Below are positions 1-7,860 of a DNA stretch of 64,000 nt, piece by piece. The notes below the pieces were generated by a model. It was not told where the DNA came from. It made no database searches and worked only from the letters and a program-made list of their open reading frames with translations. This DNA is from Aeolococcus sp050734155. Lineage in GTDB: Bacteria; Chloroflexota; Dormibacteria; Aeolococcales; Aeolococcaceae. The stretch is from contig JBOHUD010000036.1 of the NCBI GenBank assembly GCA_050734155.1, positions 1 to 64,000 of the forward strand, in the 5' to 3' direction. Position 1 is the stretch's first letter. Each line of letters begins with the position of its first letter. The position numbers and the translations under genes are program-made.

Positions 1-2
1 GG

Positions 3-245
3 CGCGCACCCGCCGCCGCGGCGACGGCCGGCGAGGCAGTTGAGCGCGCGCCCGCAGCCAAGCCGGCCACCGCCGCCAGGGCGAAGCCGGCCACCGCCGC
101 CAGGGCCAAGCCTGCCGCCACCGCCAGGGCCAAGCCTGCCGCCACCGCCGCGAAGCCGGCCACCCCCGCCAAGCGCGCCGCCGCCAAGCGCGCCCCCGCC
201 AAGCGCGCCCCCGCCAAGCGCAAGGAGACCGGCGATGGCGCATAA
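3..245 (+). CDS. rplU: C-terminal tail of 50S ribosomal protein L21 (partial)
   Basis: An open frame runs in from the left edge and stops with TAA at 243-245, overlapping the L27 start by 11 bases. Only a low-complexity tail is visible: alternating Ala, Pro and Lys/Arg in AKPATAAR and AKRAPAKR-type units, ending KRKETGDGA. Identity as L21 is inferred from position, because rplU precedes rpmA in nearly all bacteria; no L21 core is in the window. The basic, histone-H1-like tail resembles extensions seen on ribosomal proteins of some high-GC bacteria. It could instead be another basic protein. Confidence 0.6.
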   Translation, partial: RAPAAAATAGEAVERAPAAKPATAARAKPATAARAKPAATARAKPAATAAKPATPAKRAAAKRAPAKRAPAKRKETGDGA

Positions 246-552
246 GAAGGGCGGGGGGAGCTCGCGCAACGGCCGCGACAGCGCCGGTCGCCGGCTCGGC
301 ATCAAGCGCCAGGACGGTGAGGTGGTGCTGGCGGGGACCATCCTGGTGCGGCAGCGCGGCACCAGGATCCTGGCCGGCGCCAACGTCGGGGTGGGACGCG
401 ATCACACCCTGTACGCCCGTGCCACCGGGCTCGTCGCCTTCGACAGCACCGGCAAGGACCGGACGCGTGCCAACGTCCGCTCGCTGCCCATCATCGAGGT
501 GGGGGAGCTGGTCGACGTGGACGCGGTCGAGGCGCCGTCGAGCGCCGGTTAG
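235..552 (+). CDS. rpmA: 50S ribosomal protein L27
   Basis: This 105-residue protein begins MAHKKGGGSSRNGRDS and continues with GRRLGIKRQDGE, the typical L27 N-terminus. L27 sits at the peptidyl-transferase centre of the large subunit, where its N-terminal residues approach the tRNA ends. The start at 235 overlaps the upstream stop, so the two are probably translationally coupled. An in-frame reading upstream of 235 gives only proline-rich sequence and is not L27. The obgE gene follows after 16 bases. Confidence 0.97.
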   Translation: MAHKKGGGSSRNGRDSAGRRLGIKRQDGEVVLAGTILVRQRGTRILAGANVGVGRDHTLYARATGLVAFDSTGKDRTRANVRSLPIIEVGELVDVDAVEAPSSAG

Positions 553-568
553 CGGGGGAGCACCGGCC

Positions 569-1852
569 ACGTTCCTCGACGAGGTGACAATCGACGTCGC
601 CGGCGGCGACGGCGGCCGGGGGGCGGTCAGCTTCCGCCGCGAGAAGTACGTCCCCATGGGCGGCCCCGACGGCGGAGACGGAGGTCGGGGTGGCGACGTC
701 GTGCTGATCGCCGATTCCACCGATCCCACGCTCGCCGGCTTCCGCGAGCGGCGGCGATTCCACGCTCCGGCGGGGGGCGCGGGCGGCAAGAACCTCCGTC
801 ACGGCGCGGCCGGCGACGACATCCTCCTCCACGTGCCCCCCGGCACGATCGTGCGTGACGCCGGCACCGAGGAGCTGATCGCCGACCTCGACGCCCCCGG
901 CGCCCGCGTGGTCGCCGGCGCCGGGGGCCGGGGCGGCCGGGGCAACACCCACTTCGCCTCGTCGACCCAGCAGGTGCCGCGGGTCGGCGAGCTGGGGGCG
1001 CGGGGCAGCGGCCGGCGCCTCCACCTCGAGCTCAAGCTCATCGCCGACATCGGCCTGGTGGGATTGCCCAACGCGGGCAAGTCGACCCTGCTCGCCGCGC
1101 TGACCGGCGCCCACCCCAAGATCGCCGCCTACCCGTTCACCACGCTGCATCCCAATCTCGGGGTGGCGCAGACCGCCGCCGGCGGCACCCTGGTGATCGC
1201 CGACGTGCCCGGGCTGATCGAGGGCGCCCACCGCGGAGTCGGTCTGGGCATCGACTTCCTGCGCCACCTCGAGCGCACCCGCGCGCTGGTGCACCTGGTG
1301 GATGCCACCCAGTCGCCGGAGGACGTCGACGCCGCCATCGCCGCGGTCACCGCCGAGCTGTCCGCGTTCAGCGAGGTGCTCGCCGCCAAGCCGCGCCTGC
1401 TGGTGCTCAACAAGCGCGACCTCCTCGACGACCTCGCGCGTGCCGCCGTCCGGGCCCGCCACCCCGGCGCCCCGCTGATCGCGGCCGCCGACCACGACGG
1501 CACCGCCGGCGTCCTGGATCGCGCCGCGCGGCTGGTCGGCGGCTCGCCGGCGCGCGAGCTGGAGGCGGCGCTGTCGCGGCCCGGTGAGGTGGGTGAGCAT
1601 CGCCTCTACCGGCACAGCCCGCGCCGCCAGGCGCCGGCGATCTCGCGCGAGGGGGAGGTGTACCGGGTCACCGCCGCCGGCATCGAGCGCCTGGTGGCGA
1701 TGACCGACATGGAGAGCGATGCGGCGGTCACCCTTCTGCAGCAGAAGCTGCGCCGCGCCGGCGTCGACGCCGCGCTCGCCGCCGCCGGCTGCGTCGACGG
1801 TGACACCGTGCGCATCGGCGAGCTGGAGTTCACCTACGCCGATGACGCCTGA
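569..1852 (+). CDS. obgE: GTPase ObgE/CgtA, probable ACG start
   Basis: Obg is an essential GTPase acting in 50S assembly and stress control. The 427-residue product has the glycine-rich Obg fold (FLDEVTIDV, GGDGGRG, GGPDGGDGGRGG), a G domain with G1 GLPNAGKST, G3 DVPGLIEGA and NKRD, and a C-terminal OCT domain ending GELEFTYAD. No ATG, GTG or TTG lies at the position where Obg proteins begin (MFxDEV). That codon is ACG at 569, eight bases after GGGGGAG (554-560). The next candidate, GTG at 584, would delete FLDEV and sits too far from the ribosome site. I therefore place the start at ACG by homology and spacing. The stop overlaps nadD by 11 bases. Confidence 0.93.
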   Translation, partial: TFLDEVTIDVAGGDGGRGAVSFRREKYVPMGGPDGGDGGRGGDVVLIADSTDPTLAGFRERRRFHAPAGGAGGKNLRHGAAGDDILLHVPPGTIVRDAGTEELIADLDAPGARVVAGAGGRGGRGNTHFASSTQQVPRVGELGARGSGRRLHLELKLIADIGLVGLPNAGKSTLLAALTGAHPKIAAYPFTTLHPNLGVAQTAAGGTLVIADVPGLIEGAHRGVGLGIDFLRHLERTRALVHLVDATQSPEDVDAAIAAVTAELSAFSEVLAAKPRLLVLNKRDLLDDLARAAVRARHPGAPLIAAADHDGTAGVLDRAARLVGGSPARELEAALSRPGEVGEHRLYRHSPRRQAPAISREGEVYRVTAAGIERLVAMTDMESDAAVTLLQQKLRRAGVDAALAAAGCVDGDTVRIGELEFTYADDA

Positions 1853-2483
1853 GCCGCGTCGCGTCGCGGTGCTGGGCGGCACCTTCGACCCCGTGCACAG
1901 CGGCCACCTCGCGCTGGTCACCGGGGCACGAGACGCCATCGGCGCCACCGAAGCATGGCTGCTGCCGGCCCGGGCCCCGGCGCTGCGCGCTGAGCCGATC
2001 GCCCCGGCGCAGCTTCGCCTGGCCATGCTCGAGGCGGCGGTGCGCGGCACGCCGCATGTGCGCGTCGTCGACATCGAGCTGCGCCGCCGCGGCGTCTCGC
2101 ACACCATCGACACGCTGGAGGGGCTGCGCATCTCCGATCCCGAGGTGGTGCCGTGGTGGATTCTCGGCGCCGATGCCGCGCGCCACCTCCACCAGTGGCA
2201 CCGCAGCGAGGATCTGCTCGACATCCTCCACCTGGTGGTGGCACAGCGCGCCGGCGAGCGGCGCTTCGACGTCGCGGAGGCGCGATCCCTGCGCCTGGCA
2301 GCGGAGCGCACGGTGGTTCTCGAGCTGACGCCGCCGCCGGTGAGCGCCTCGCAGGTGCGCCGCCGGGTTGCCTCAGGCGAGCCGATCAGCGGCCTGGTTC
2401 CTGCGGCGGTGGCCGACATCATCGCCGCCAGCGGGCTGTACCGTGGCGCCGCCGATGCGATAATGAGAGCGGATGACGCCTGA
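1842..2483 (+). CDS. nadD: Nicotinate-nucleotide adenylyltransferase
   Basis: NadD transfers AMP from ATP to nicotinate mononucleotide, making deamido-NAD. The 213-residue protein begins MTPEPRRVAVLGGTFDPVHSGH, carrying the GGTFDPxHxGH nucleotidyltransferase motif. Further on are WWILGADAARHLHQW and the C-terminal PPPVSASQVRRRVASG, matching the SxTxxR motif with ASQVR in place of the usual STxIR. The ATG at 1842 lies inside the end of obgE and the stop overlaps rsfS, so the genes are coupled in one operon. Confidence 0.95.
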   Translation: MTPEPRRVAVLGGTFDPVHSGHLALVTGARDAIGATEAWLLPARAPALRAEPIAPAQLRLAMLEAAVRGTPHVRVVDIELRRRGVSHTIDTLEGLRISDPEVVPWWILGADAARHLHQWHRSEDLLDILHLVVAQRAGERRFDVAEARSLRLAAERTVVLELTPPPVSASQVRRRVASGEPISGLVPAAVADIIAASGLYRGAADAIMRADDA

Positions 2484-2820
2484 CGACCTCGCCGCCCGCA
2501 TCACCGCGGCGGCCGCCGACAAGAAGGCGCGCGAAATCGTCACCGTCGATCTCCGTGGCAAGACCACCATCGCCGACTTCTTCGTGATCTGCGAGGGCGA
2601 CACCGACCGCCAGGTTCGTGCCATCGTTGACAGCATCGAGGAGTCCTGCCGGGAGGCGGGGGTGCGGCCGCTCTCCACCGCCGGCTTGAAGGACGCCTCC
2701 TGGGCGTGCGTCGATCTCGACTCGGTGATCGTGCACGTCTTCCTGCCCGGCGAGCGCACCTTCTACGACCTCGAGGGTCTCTGGAACTCGGTGGCCGCGG
2801 CGCGCGCGGCGGCGGACTGA
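2473..2820 (+). CDS. rsfS: Ribosomal silencing factor RsfS
   Basis: RsfS (YbeB/Iojap) binds L14 on the 50S subunit and blocks subunit joining during starvation. The 115 residues are full length for the family and contain KKAREIVTVDLRGKTTIADFFVICEG, DRQVRAIVDSIEE and the D-V-I-V-H-V-F segment near the C-terminus. The start overlaps nadD by 11 bases, giving the common nadD-rsfS arrangement. It is the last gene of the operon; a 94-base gap follows. Confidence 0.95.
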   Translation: MTPDDLAARITAAAADKKAREIVTVDLRGKTTIADFFVICEGDTDRQVRAIVDSIEESCREAGVRPLSTAGLKDASWACVDLDSVIVHVFLPGERTFYDLEGLWNSVAAARAAAD

Positions 2821-2914
2821 CCCTGCGTCGGCCGCGCCGGCGTGGACCCGGGCGCTCCAAGGACCGGCGTCGATCCGTGACGTACCTCGCCTCACGTCCG
2901 TACAATGCACGTAC

Positions 2915-3328
2915 ATGGAAGCGACAGAGCGTCTCGAGCTGCGCCTTGCACCAGAGCAGAAGGCGGCGTTGACGACGGCGGCCAATCTGATGGACACCAC
3001 GGTGACTGACCTGGTGCGCGACAGCGCTCTCGAGCGAGCCAATGAGGTCATCATCGAACACACGACCACCTTCGTCCCGGCGTCATATTTCGATCAATTG
3101 CTTGCCGCTCTGGACAATCCGGTTCCGGGAAACGCTGCGCTTCGCCGTGCGCTGACGGCCGCGACGGACGTCGTCGATCGCCGCCAGGTTCAACTCCGAG
3201 CGACTCCGAGACGATCACCTTCTCGACGGTTTCACGTGCGGCGAGCGGGCCCTGGACGCAAGGCTCAAGACCCACGCCCGTCAGGCCGCGGCACGGAACA
3301 CCGGCCGCACCTTTGTGTGGGCCCGTGA
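2915..3328 (+). CDS. TacA-like (DUF1778) antitoxin with over-long C-terminus
   Basis: Residues 1-90 match the DUF1778 ribbon-helix-helix antitoxins of GNAT toxins: RLELRLAPEQKAALTTAA, then TVTDLVRDSALERANEVI and the neutralising tail LLAALDNPVPGNAALRRAL. Family members normally stop soon after this point. Here the frame runs about 45 further low-complexity, arginine-rich residues, reading through the first 160 bases of the toxin region in another frame. The original stop has probably been lost or shifted. The 94-base upstream gap has CGTACAATGCACGTAC just before the ATG. Confidence 0.8.
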   Translation: MEATERLELRLAPEQKAALTTAANLMDTTVTDLVRDSALERANEVIIEHTTTFVPASYFDQLLAALDNPVPGNAALRRALTAATDVVDRRQVQLRATPRRSPSRRFHVRRAGPGRKAQDPRPSGRGTEHRPHLCVGP

Positions 3329-3677
3329 TGACCGAGCGGTGGTCGCCTATTACACACTCTCCGCCCACGCGATCGCCTCGCGCGATGCGCCCAGGGCGAT
3401 CGGGAGGGGGAGCCGGCAACCCATTCCTGCCATCCTTCTCGCGCGCCTCGCACTGGATGTCGATCTGCATCGCTCAGGTCTGGGTGGAGCGCTCCTCGGA
3501 GAGGCTCTGGGCAGGGCTCTGGCGGCCGGTGAGCAGGTCGCCGCGCGGCTCGTTGTCGTTGATGCGCTGAACGAAACGGCCGCCGCCTTCTGCCGGCACT
3601 TCGGATTTCAGCAGACCCCGGTCAGCGGCCGGCTGGTGCTGAGGATGAGCGCGATCGCAGAAGCACTCCCGGATTGA
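3168..3677 (+). CDS. TacT-like GNAT toxin, start uncertain
   Basis: GNAT toxins of this family acetylate aminoacyl-tRNA and stop translation. The frame contains FNSERLRDDHLLDGFTCGE (family N-terminus), RTFVWARDD, VVAYYTLSAH, the acetyl-CoA loop LHRSGLGGALLGEALG and AAAFCRHFGF. After the in-frame stop at 3153-3155 there is no ATG, GTG or TTG before the conserved N-terminus. ACG at 3168 would give 169 residues, the usual length, beginning (M)SSIAARFNSERL; GTG at 3315 would delete the first third. It is either a rare ACG start or a start-less relic. It pairs with the antitoxin upstream. Confidence 0.7.
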   Translation, partial: TSSIAARFNSERLRDDHLLDGFTCGERALDARLKTHARQAAARNTGRTFVWARDDRAVVAYYTLSAHAIASRDAPRAIGRGSRQPIPAILLARLALDVDLHRSGLGGALLGEALGRALAAGEQVAARLVVVDALNETAAAFCRHFGFQQTPVSGRLVLRMSAIAEALPD

Positions 3678-3684
3678 CACCACC

Positions 3685-5028
3685 TCATGCGGGCGAGGTG
3701 TTGAACCCCGGTGACACGCTCAGGTTGCTGACGATGTTGATGACGGCGAAGAGCAGCGCGGCCGCCGAGGCGGCGTACACCGAGTAGACGGCGACCCGCT
3801 CCCAGAGCTGCAGCTCGCGGCCGCCCACGCGGCGCAGCGGGGGCAGCGCCAGCCCCACCAGGGCGCCGGCGATGAAGCCGCCGATGTGGGCGACGTTGTC
3901 GACGTTGGGGACCAGGAAGCCAAAGACCAGCACCATCGCCGCGTAGGTGATCGAGTACTGGCGCATGCCATGGGCGATGCCCACCGGCACGTCGCGGCCC
4001 TGCACGCGACCGAGCACGAAGAGCAGCCCGAGCAGGCCCATGATTCCGGCCGACGCCCCGATCGTCAGGGCCACGCTGCTGGTGATGGCGGCGACCAGCA
4101 CGGACGCCAGCCCGCCTCCCACGGCGGTGATCAGAAAGGTCGCCACCAGGACGCGCCAGCCGTAGAGCTGCTCGACCAGCCGGCCCACGATGTACATCGC
4201 GAACGAGTTGAAGATCACGTGCAGGGGCAGGGCCGACAGCCCCGATCCCCCGGCACCGGGGTCGTGGAGGAAGGCGTAGGAGACGAATCGCCACCAGTCC
4301 GGCATCACGTTGGACGCCGCGCCCATCTGGAAGAGGCCCTCCCCGCTGGCGCCGCGGATGAGCAGCTTCTCGACGATGAACACCGCCACGAAGCTGGCGA
4401 TCAGCGAGTACGTGGCCACCGGGGTGGTGCTCAGCTGGGTGCGCGCGGGCTGGGCGTAGCCGCCGGCGACGGCCTGGCGCTCGGCGAGGTCGACGGCGGC
4501 CAGCGTGGGCGCCGCCTGGCCGCCCCGCAGCGCCTGGGCGCGGGCGCGGACGTCGCGCGGGCTGAGCAGGTCGTTGGGGGTGGGCAGCAGCACCGACACC
4601 TCGCCTCCCTGCGGATCGACGGCCAGCGCACCCACCGCAACCGCGGGGTTGGCCGCCGGCGCGGTCAGGACGCCGGGAACGGGTCCCAGCGCCACGATGA
4701 GCACGTCACAGCGCTCGGCGCCCTGGATGGAGAGGCGCTCGGTACCCCAGCGGGCCGCGGCCGCGCACCGCGCCGCCAGGTCGGGTCCGGCCATCGCGGG
4801 GTCAGCAGAGGGGGTGTAGAAGCCCACGAAGACGGCGCGACGCCCGGTCCAGCCCGCCACTCCCAGCTCGTACATGGTCCCGGCGAGCTCGCCGAGGCGC
4901 GAATCGCGCGGGTCGGTGAGGCGCAGGCGGAAGCGGGTGACCAGGTCGTGTGCCAGCGCGCGCGAGAGCGCGGGCGGCTGGGGCGGCAGCTCCAGTGGCG
5001 GGGGAGGGGACGAGGCCGCCTCGGTCAC
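3685..5028 (-). CDS. Rhomboid-family intramembrane serine protease
   Basis: The 447-residue product has a soluble N-terminal region of about 210 residues (proline-rich start, then a domain I do not recognise) and a six-to-seven-helix rhomboid domain. Signature residues are visible: HVIFNSFAMYIVG in the second core helix, GASAGIMG with the catalytic serine, and NVDNVAHIGGF with the catalytic histidine. Rhomboids cut substrate membrane helices. The reading frame extends further upstream, but that part is a shadow of the PBP gene. I start at the GTG at 5028, which gives VTEAASSPPPP. It converges with the GNAT toxin gene seven bases away. Confidence 0.88.
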   Translation of the reverse strand: MTEAASSPPPPLELPPQPPALSRALAHDLVTRFRLRLTDPRDSRLGELAGTMYELGVAGWTGRRAVFVGFYTPSADPAMAGPDLAARCAAAARWGTERLSIQGAERCDVLIVALGPVPGVLTAPAANPAVAVGALAVDPQGGEVSVLLPTPNDLLSPRDVRARAQALRGGQAAPTLAAVDLAERQAVAGGYAQPARTQLSTTPVATYSLIASFVAVFIVEKLLIRGASGEGLFQMGAASNVMPDWWRFVSYAFLHDPGAGGSGLSALPLHVIFNSFAMYIVGRLVEQLYGWRVLVATFLITAVGGGLASVLVAAITSSVALTIGASAGIMGLLGLLFVLGRVQGRDVPVGIAHGMRQYSITYAAMVLVFGFLVPNVDNVAHIGGFIAGALVGLALPPLRRVGGRELQLWERVAVYSVYAASAAALLFAVINIVSNLSVSPGFNTSPA

Positions 5029-5062
5029 GCCCGGCAGTCTACCCAAGCCTCCGCCGTGTGGC

Positions 5063-7498
5063 TCAGTGGTGGGGAGACGGCACCGGGGGGCCGGCCGGGC
5101 CGGCGGGGACGGTGGGGCGGGGAGGCATGGTGCCGGGGGCAGGGGTCGGCGCCGGCGTTGGCGGCCTCGGGGTCGGGGGGGTGGCGCCGCCGTACACGCA
5201 GGTGGGGCTGACCCCGGTGGGCAGGGGGCTCGGCGCCGTGCCGTAGTAGTGGCAGGTCGCGCTGGCGCTGCTCTGGGTGCCGGGGAGATAGAAGTCGGCG
5301 TTGTCGCCACTGCCCACCTGGATGACGTCGGCCGGGACCGGGTACCAGGAGGGCTTGGTCCCGGCCAGTGCGGCGACGAAGTCCCTGTGCCAGATCGGAG
5401 CCGCGCCGGTGATGCCGCTGGAGTTGTCGAGGTGGCCGCAGGCGTTGTTGACCGGCTTGAGGCCGTAGTGGGCGAGGTCCTGGGGGCTGAAGGGGTCGGT
5501 GACGTCCATGCCGTCGTACAGCCCCCGCCCGTGGTTGATGGCGTTGATGATGGTTCCCCGGTCAGCCGGCCTGAGGCAGGAGGGGAAGGGGTTGCCCACC
5601 CACACGGTGCTGACCAGGTCGGGAGTCCAGCCCACCGTCCAGTTGTCGAGGAAGAACTCGGCGGTGCCCGTCTTGGCGCTGACCCGGACCTTGGGGATGG
5701 TGAGATCGCCATTGGGACCGAAGTCCATGACCCGGTTGGCGTCGTTGCTGGTGATCTCGTTCAGGATGAAGGCCACGTTCTCGGGCACCACCCGGCGTGC
5801 GCTGGCGTCGGGGTTGAGCGTGAACACCGCCTTGCCGGTGGAGCGATCGATGATGTGGTCGACCGGGCTGGGGTCGTGGTGCACGCCGAGGTCGGCGATG
5901 GTGGCCACCCCGTCGGCGAGCTCGAGAGGGGTCAGCCCGTAGGGGAGGCTGCCCAGCGTGGCCGCGTAGTACAGCGCGCCCGGCCGGTCGGCGGGGTCGT
6001 CCAGAGAGGTGAGCCCGGCCGCGATCTCCAGGTTGGTGATGTAGGGGATCCCCACCGCCGCCTCCACCTTGACGGCGGGCACGTTGAGCGAGTTGCCCAG
6101 GCACGTCTTGACGAGGCAGGTGCCGTGCCAGTGGCGGTCGTAGTCGAGCGGCGAGTACACCGGCTGGCCGCTCACCGAGATGTGCAGAGGAGCGTCGAGG
6201 ATCGGGGTGGTCATGGTGTAGAGGTGCGAGGCGATCGCCGCGGAGTAGGTGAAGAGCTTGATCGTCGACCCCGGGCTGCGCCGGGTGAGGGCCATGTTGG
6301 TCTGGCCCACGTCGGGATCGTTGTAGTTCCAGCCGCCCACCAGGGCCAGCACCCTGCCCGTCTTGGGATCGATGTTGACGATGGCGCCGTCCTTGGCGTT
6401 GTGCGCGTTGCGGATCTGCGCGATGCCGCTGGTCAGCGCCGTCTGCGCGGCCGCCTGCTTGGCCGGATCGATCGTGGTGTAGACGTCCCAGCCCCCGGGA
6501 TCGATGTACGTGGAGCCGTAGTTGTAGTTCAGCCACCGGGCCACGTAGTCCCTGACGCTGGGATAGGGATTGGGGCTGCTCTCCGTCCAGTCGTGAAAGG
6601 TGAGCGGCTCGGCGAGCGCCAGATCGGCCTGGGTGCGGGTTATGTCGCCGTTGCTGACCATCGCCGCCAGCACCACCCTCTGGCGATCCTTGGCCAGCGG
6701 ATTCACCGTGGTGGTGGCGTCGTGGATGAGCGGGTTGTAGGCGGTGGGCGACTGGGGGAGGCCGGCGAGCATCGCCGACTGGGCCAGGTCGAGGTCCTTG
6801 GCCGGCTTGAGGAAGTACAGCTCGGCCGCCGTCTCGATGCCGATCGCGTGGTTTCCATAGGGCACGCGGTTCAGGTACATCTCCAGGATCTGGTTCTTGG
6901 TGAAGCTGGCCTCGAGCTCGTTGCCGAGAACGATCTCCTTGATCTTGTAGTCCAGGGAGCGGCTGGAGTTGCTGAGGAAGCTGAACTTGGCGAGCTGCTC
7001 GGTGATCGTCGAGGCGCCGCTGGTGTTGGTGTGGCGGAGGTTGTCCCAACCGGCCTTGATCAGGCGCGGCAGGTCCCACGATCCCTCGCTGAAGAAGTGG
7101 CGATCCTCGACGTCGATCGTCGCCAGCCGGGCGTACTGCGAGATGTTGTCGAGGGTGGCGTGAACATGGCGGGCCCCCGACGTGTTGAAGACGGCGATCA
7201 GGTTGCCCGCGGAGTCGTACACGTGGCTGTCCAGGGGCGGCTCCATCGCGGCCACCGTGGCTGCGTCGGGCAGCTGGGAGCGGTAGGAGGCGTAGCCCGC
7301 GAAGACGGCGGCGACCATCCCTCCCGCCAGGGAGGACAGCACCGCCAGGACGATGACCACGATGCGCAGCCGGTGGCGAGGCTGGCGCCGGTGGATGCCG
7401 GCGCGGCGGCGGCGGATCGGCTGGGGATCGCGGGGTGGCCGAGGGCGCGCGGAAAGGCCGCCGCGGGTGCGGCCCGGTCGCGGCGTGGTGGGGCGCAC
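5063..7498 (-). CDS. Class A penicillin-binding protein
   Basis: This bifunctional peptidoglycan synthase has 811 residues. It has a basic cytoplasmic N-terminus, one membrane segment (IVVIVLAVLSSLAGGMVAAV, about 45-65), a GT51 glycosyltransferase domain with IDVEDRHFF and ASTITEQLAKF, and a transpeptidase domain with SPGSTIKL (SxxK), SLN (GNSLNVPA) and KTGTAE. The tail is very rich in proline and threonine (PTPRPPTPAPTPAPG), a wall-spanning type seen in Gram-positive high-GC bacteria. GTG at 7498 is preceded by AGAGAGG at good spacing. Confidence 0.95.
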   Translation of the reverse strand: MRPTTPRPGRTRGGLSARPRPPRDPQPIRRRRAGIHRRQPRHRLRIVVIVLAVLSSLAGGMVAAVFAGYASYRSQLPDAATVAAMEPPLDSHVYDSAGNLIAVFNTSGARHVHATLDNISQYARLATIDVEDRHFFSEGSWDLPRLIKAGWDNLRHTNTSGASTITEQLAKFSFLSNSSRSLDYKIKEIVLGNELEASFTKNQILEMYLNRVPYGNHAIGIETAAELYFLKPAKDLDLAQSAMLAGLPQSPTAYNPLIHDATTTVNPLAKDRQRVVLAAMVSNGDITRTQADLALAEPLTFHDWTESSPNPYPSVRDYVARWLNYNYGSTYIDPGGWDVYTTIDPAKQAAAQTALTSGIAQIRNAHNAKDGAIVNIDPKTGRVLALVGGWNYNDPDVGQTNMALTRRSPGSTIKLFTYSAAIASHLYTMTTPILDAPLHISVSGQPVYSPLDYDRHWHGTCLVKTCLGNSLNVPAVKVEAAVGIPYITNLEIAAGLTSLDDPADRPGALYYAATLGSLPYGLTPLELADGVATIADLGVHHDPSPVDHIIDRSTGKAVFTLNPDASARRVVPENVAFILNEITSNDANRVMDFGPNGDLTIPKVRVSAKTGTAEFFLDNWTVGWTPDLVSTVWVGNPFPSCLRPADRGTIINAINHGRGLYDGMDVTDPFSPQDLAHYGLKPVNNACGHLDNSSGITGAAPIWHRDFVAALAGTKPSWYPVPADVIQVGSGDNADFYLPGTQSSASATCHYYGTAPSPLPTGVSPTCVYGGATPPTPRPPTPAPTPAPGTMPPRPTVPAGPAGPPVPSPHH

Positions 7499-7558
7499 GA
7501 ATACCTCTCTCTGTCGGTCGCGATCGCCAGGTCGTGAAACGGGGCGCCGCGGTGCCGG

Positions 7559-7714
7559 TTATGCCGGCCGCAGGACCACCGCGAGGATGTAGAGGCCGAC
7601 AACGACGGCCAGGAGCGCCGCGCCCACCACGAGAAGACCCACGCCCTCCTCGATCCAGAAGGGACCGATGCGGCGGCGGTGCCTGGCTCCCTCGTCGATG
7701 GGGACAGGGTGCAT
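7559..7714 (-). CDS. Small single-span membrane protein
   Basis: A 51-residue protein starts MHPVPIDEGARHRRRIGPFW and has one hydrophobic segment (VGLLVVGAALLAVVVGLYILAVV) near its C-terminus, with positive charges before it. I do not recognise a family. It lies directly upstream of the PBP gene on the same strand with 60 bases between, so it may share its transcript. The frame is open further upstream, but those residues are low-complexity and no better start is evident. Confidence 0.6.
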   Translation of the reverse strand: MHPVPIDEGARHRRRIGPFWIEEGVGLLVVGAALLAVVVGLYILAVVLRPA

Positions 7715-7860
7715 CGCCCTGCACCGTAGCACGCCGCCCGCAGCAGGACGCCCCCCCGGAGGCCCGGCGCCACCGGCGACATCGGGTTGTGGGGCAGTGT
7801 CCGATGCCCTGTCACCCGATGACGCGGCTTGGCAACGGCGGGGATGGGCGGTTGGAGCGG

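Noticed and set aside
40..234. Proline-rich N-terminal extension of L27
   Set aside because: Shadow of the Ala/Lys-rich L21 tail in another frame; true L27 starts at MAHKKGG (235).
3685..5712. Rhomboid frame extending upstream to 5712
   Set aside because: The upstream 230 residues are low-complexity Ser/Pro/Arg sequence antiparallel or frame-shifted to the PBP gene; the family-like protein begins near 5028.
4874..7537. Very long plus-strand open frame over the PBP gene
   Set aside because: Glycine/valine/arginine-rich translation without any motif; an antisense shadow of a GC-rich real gene with clear PBP domains.
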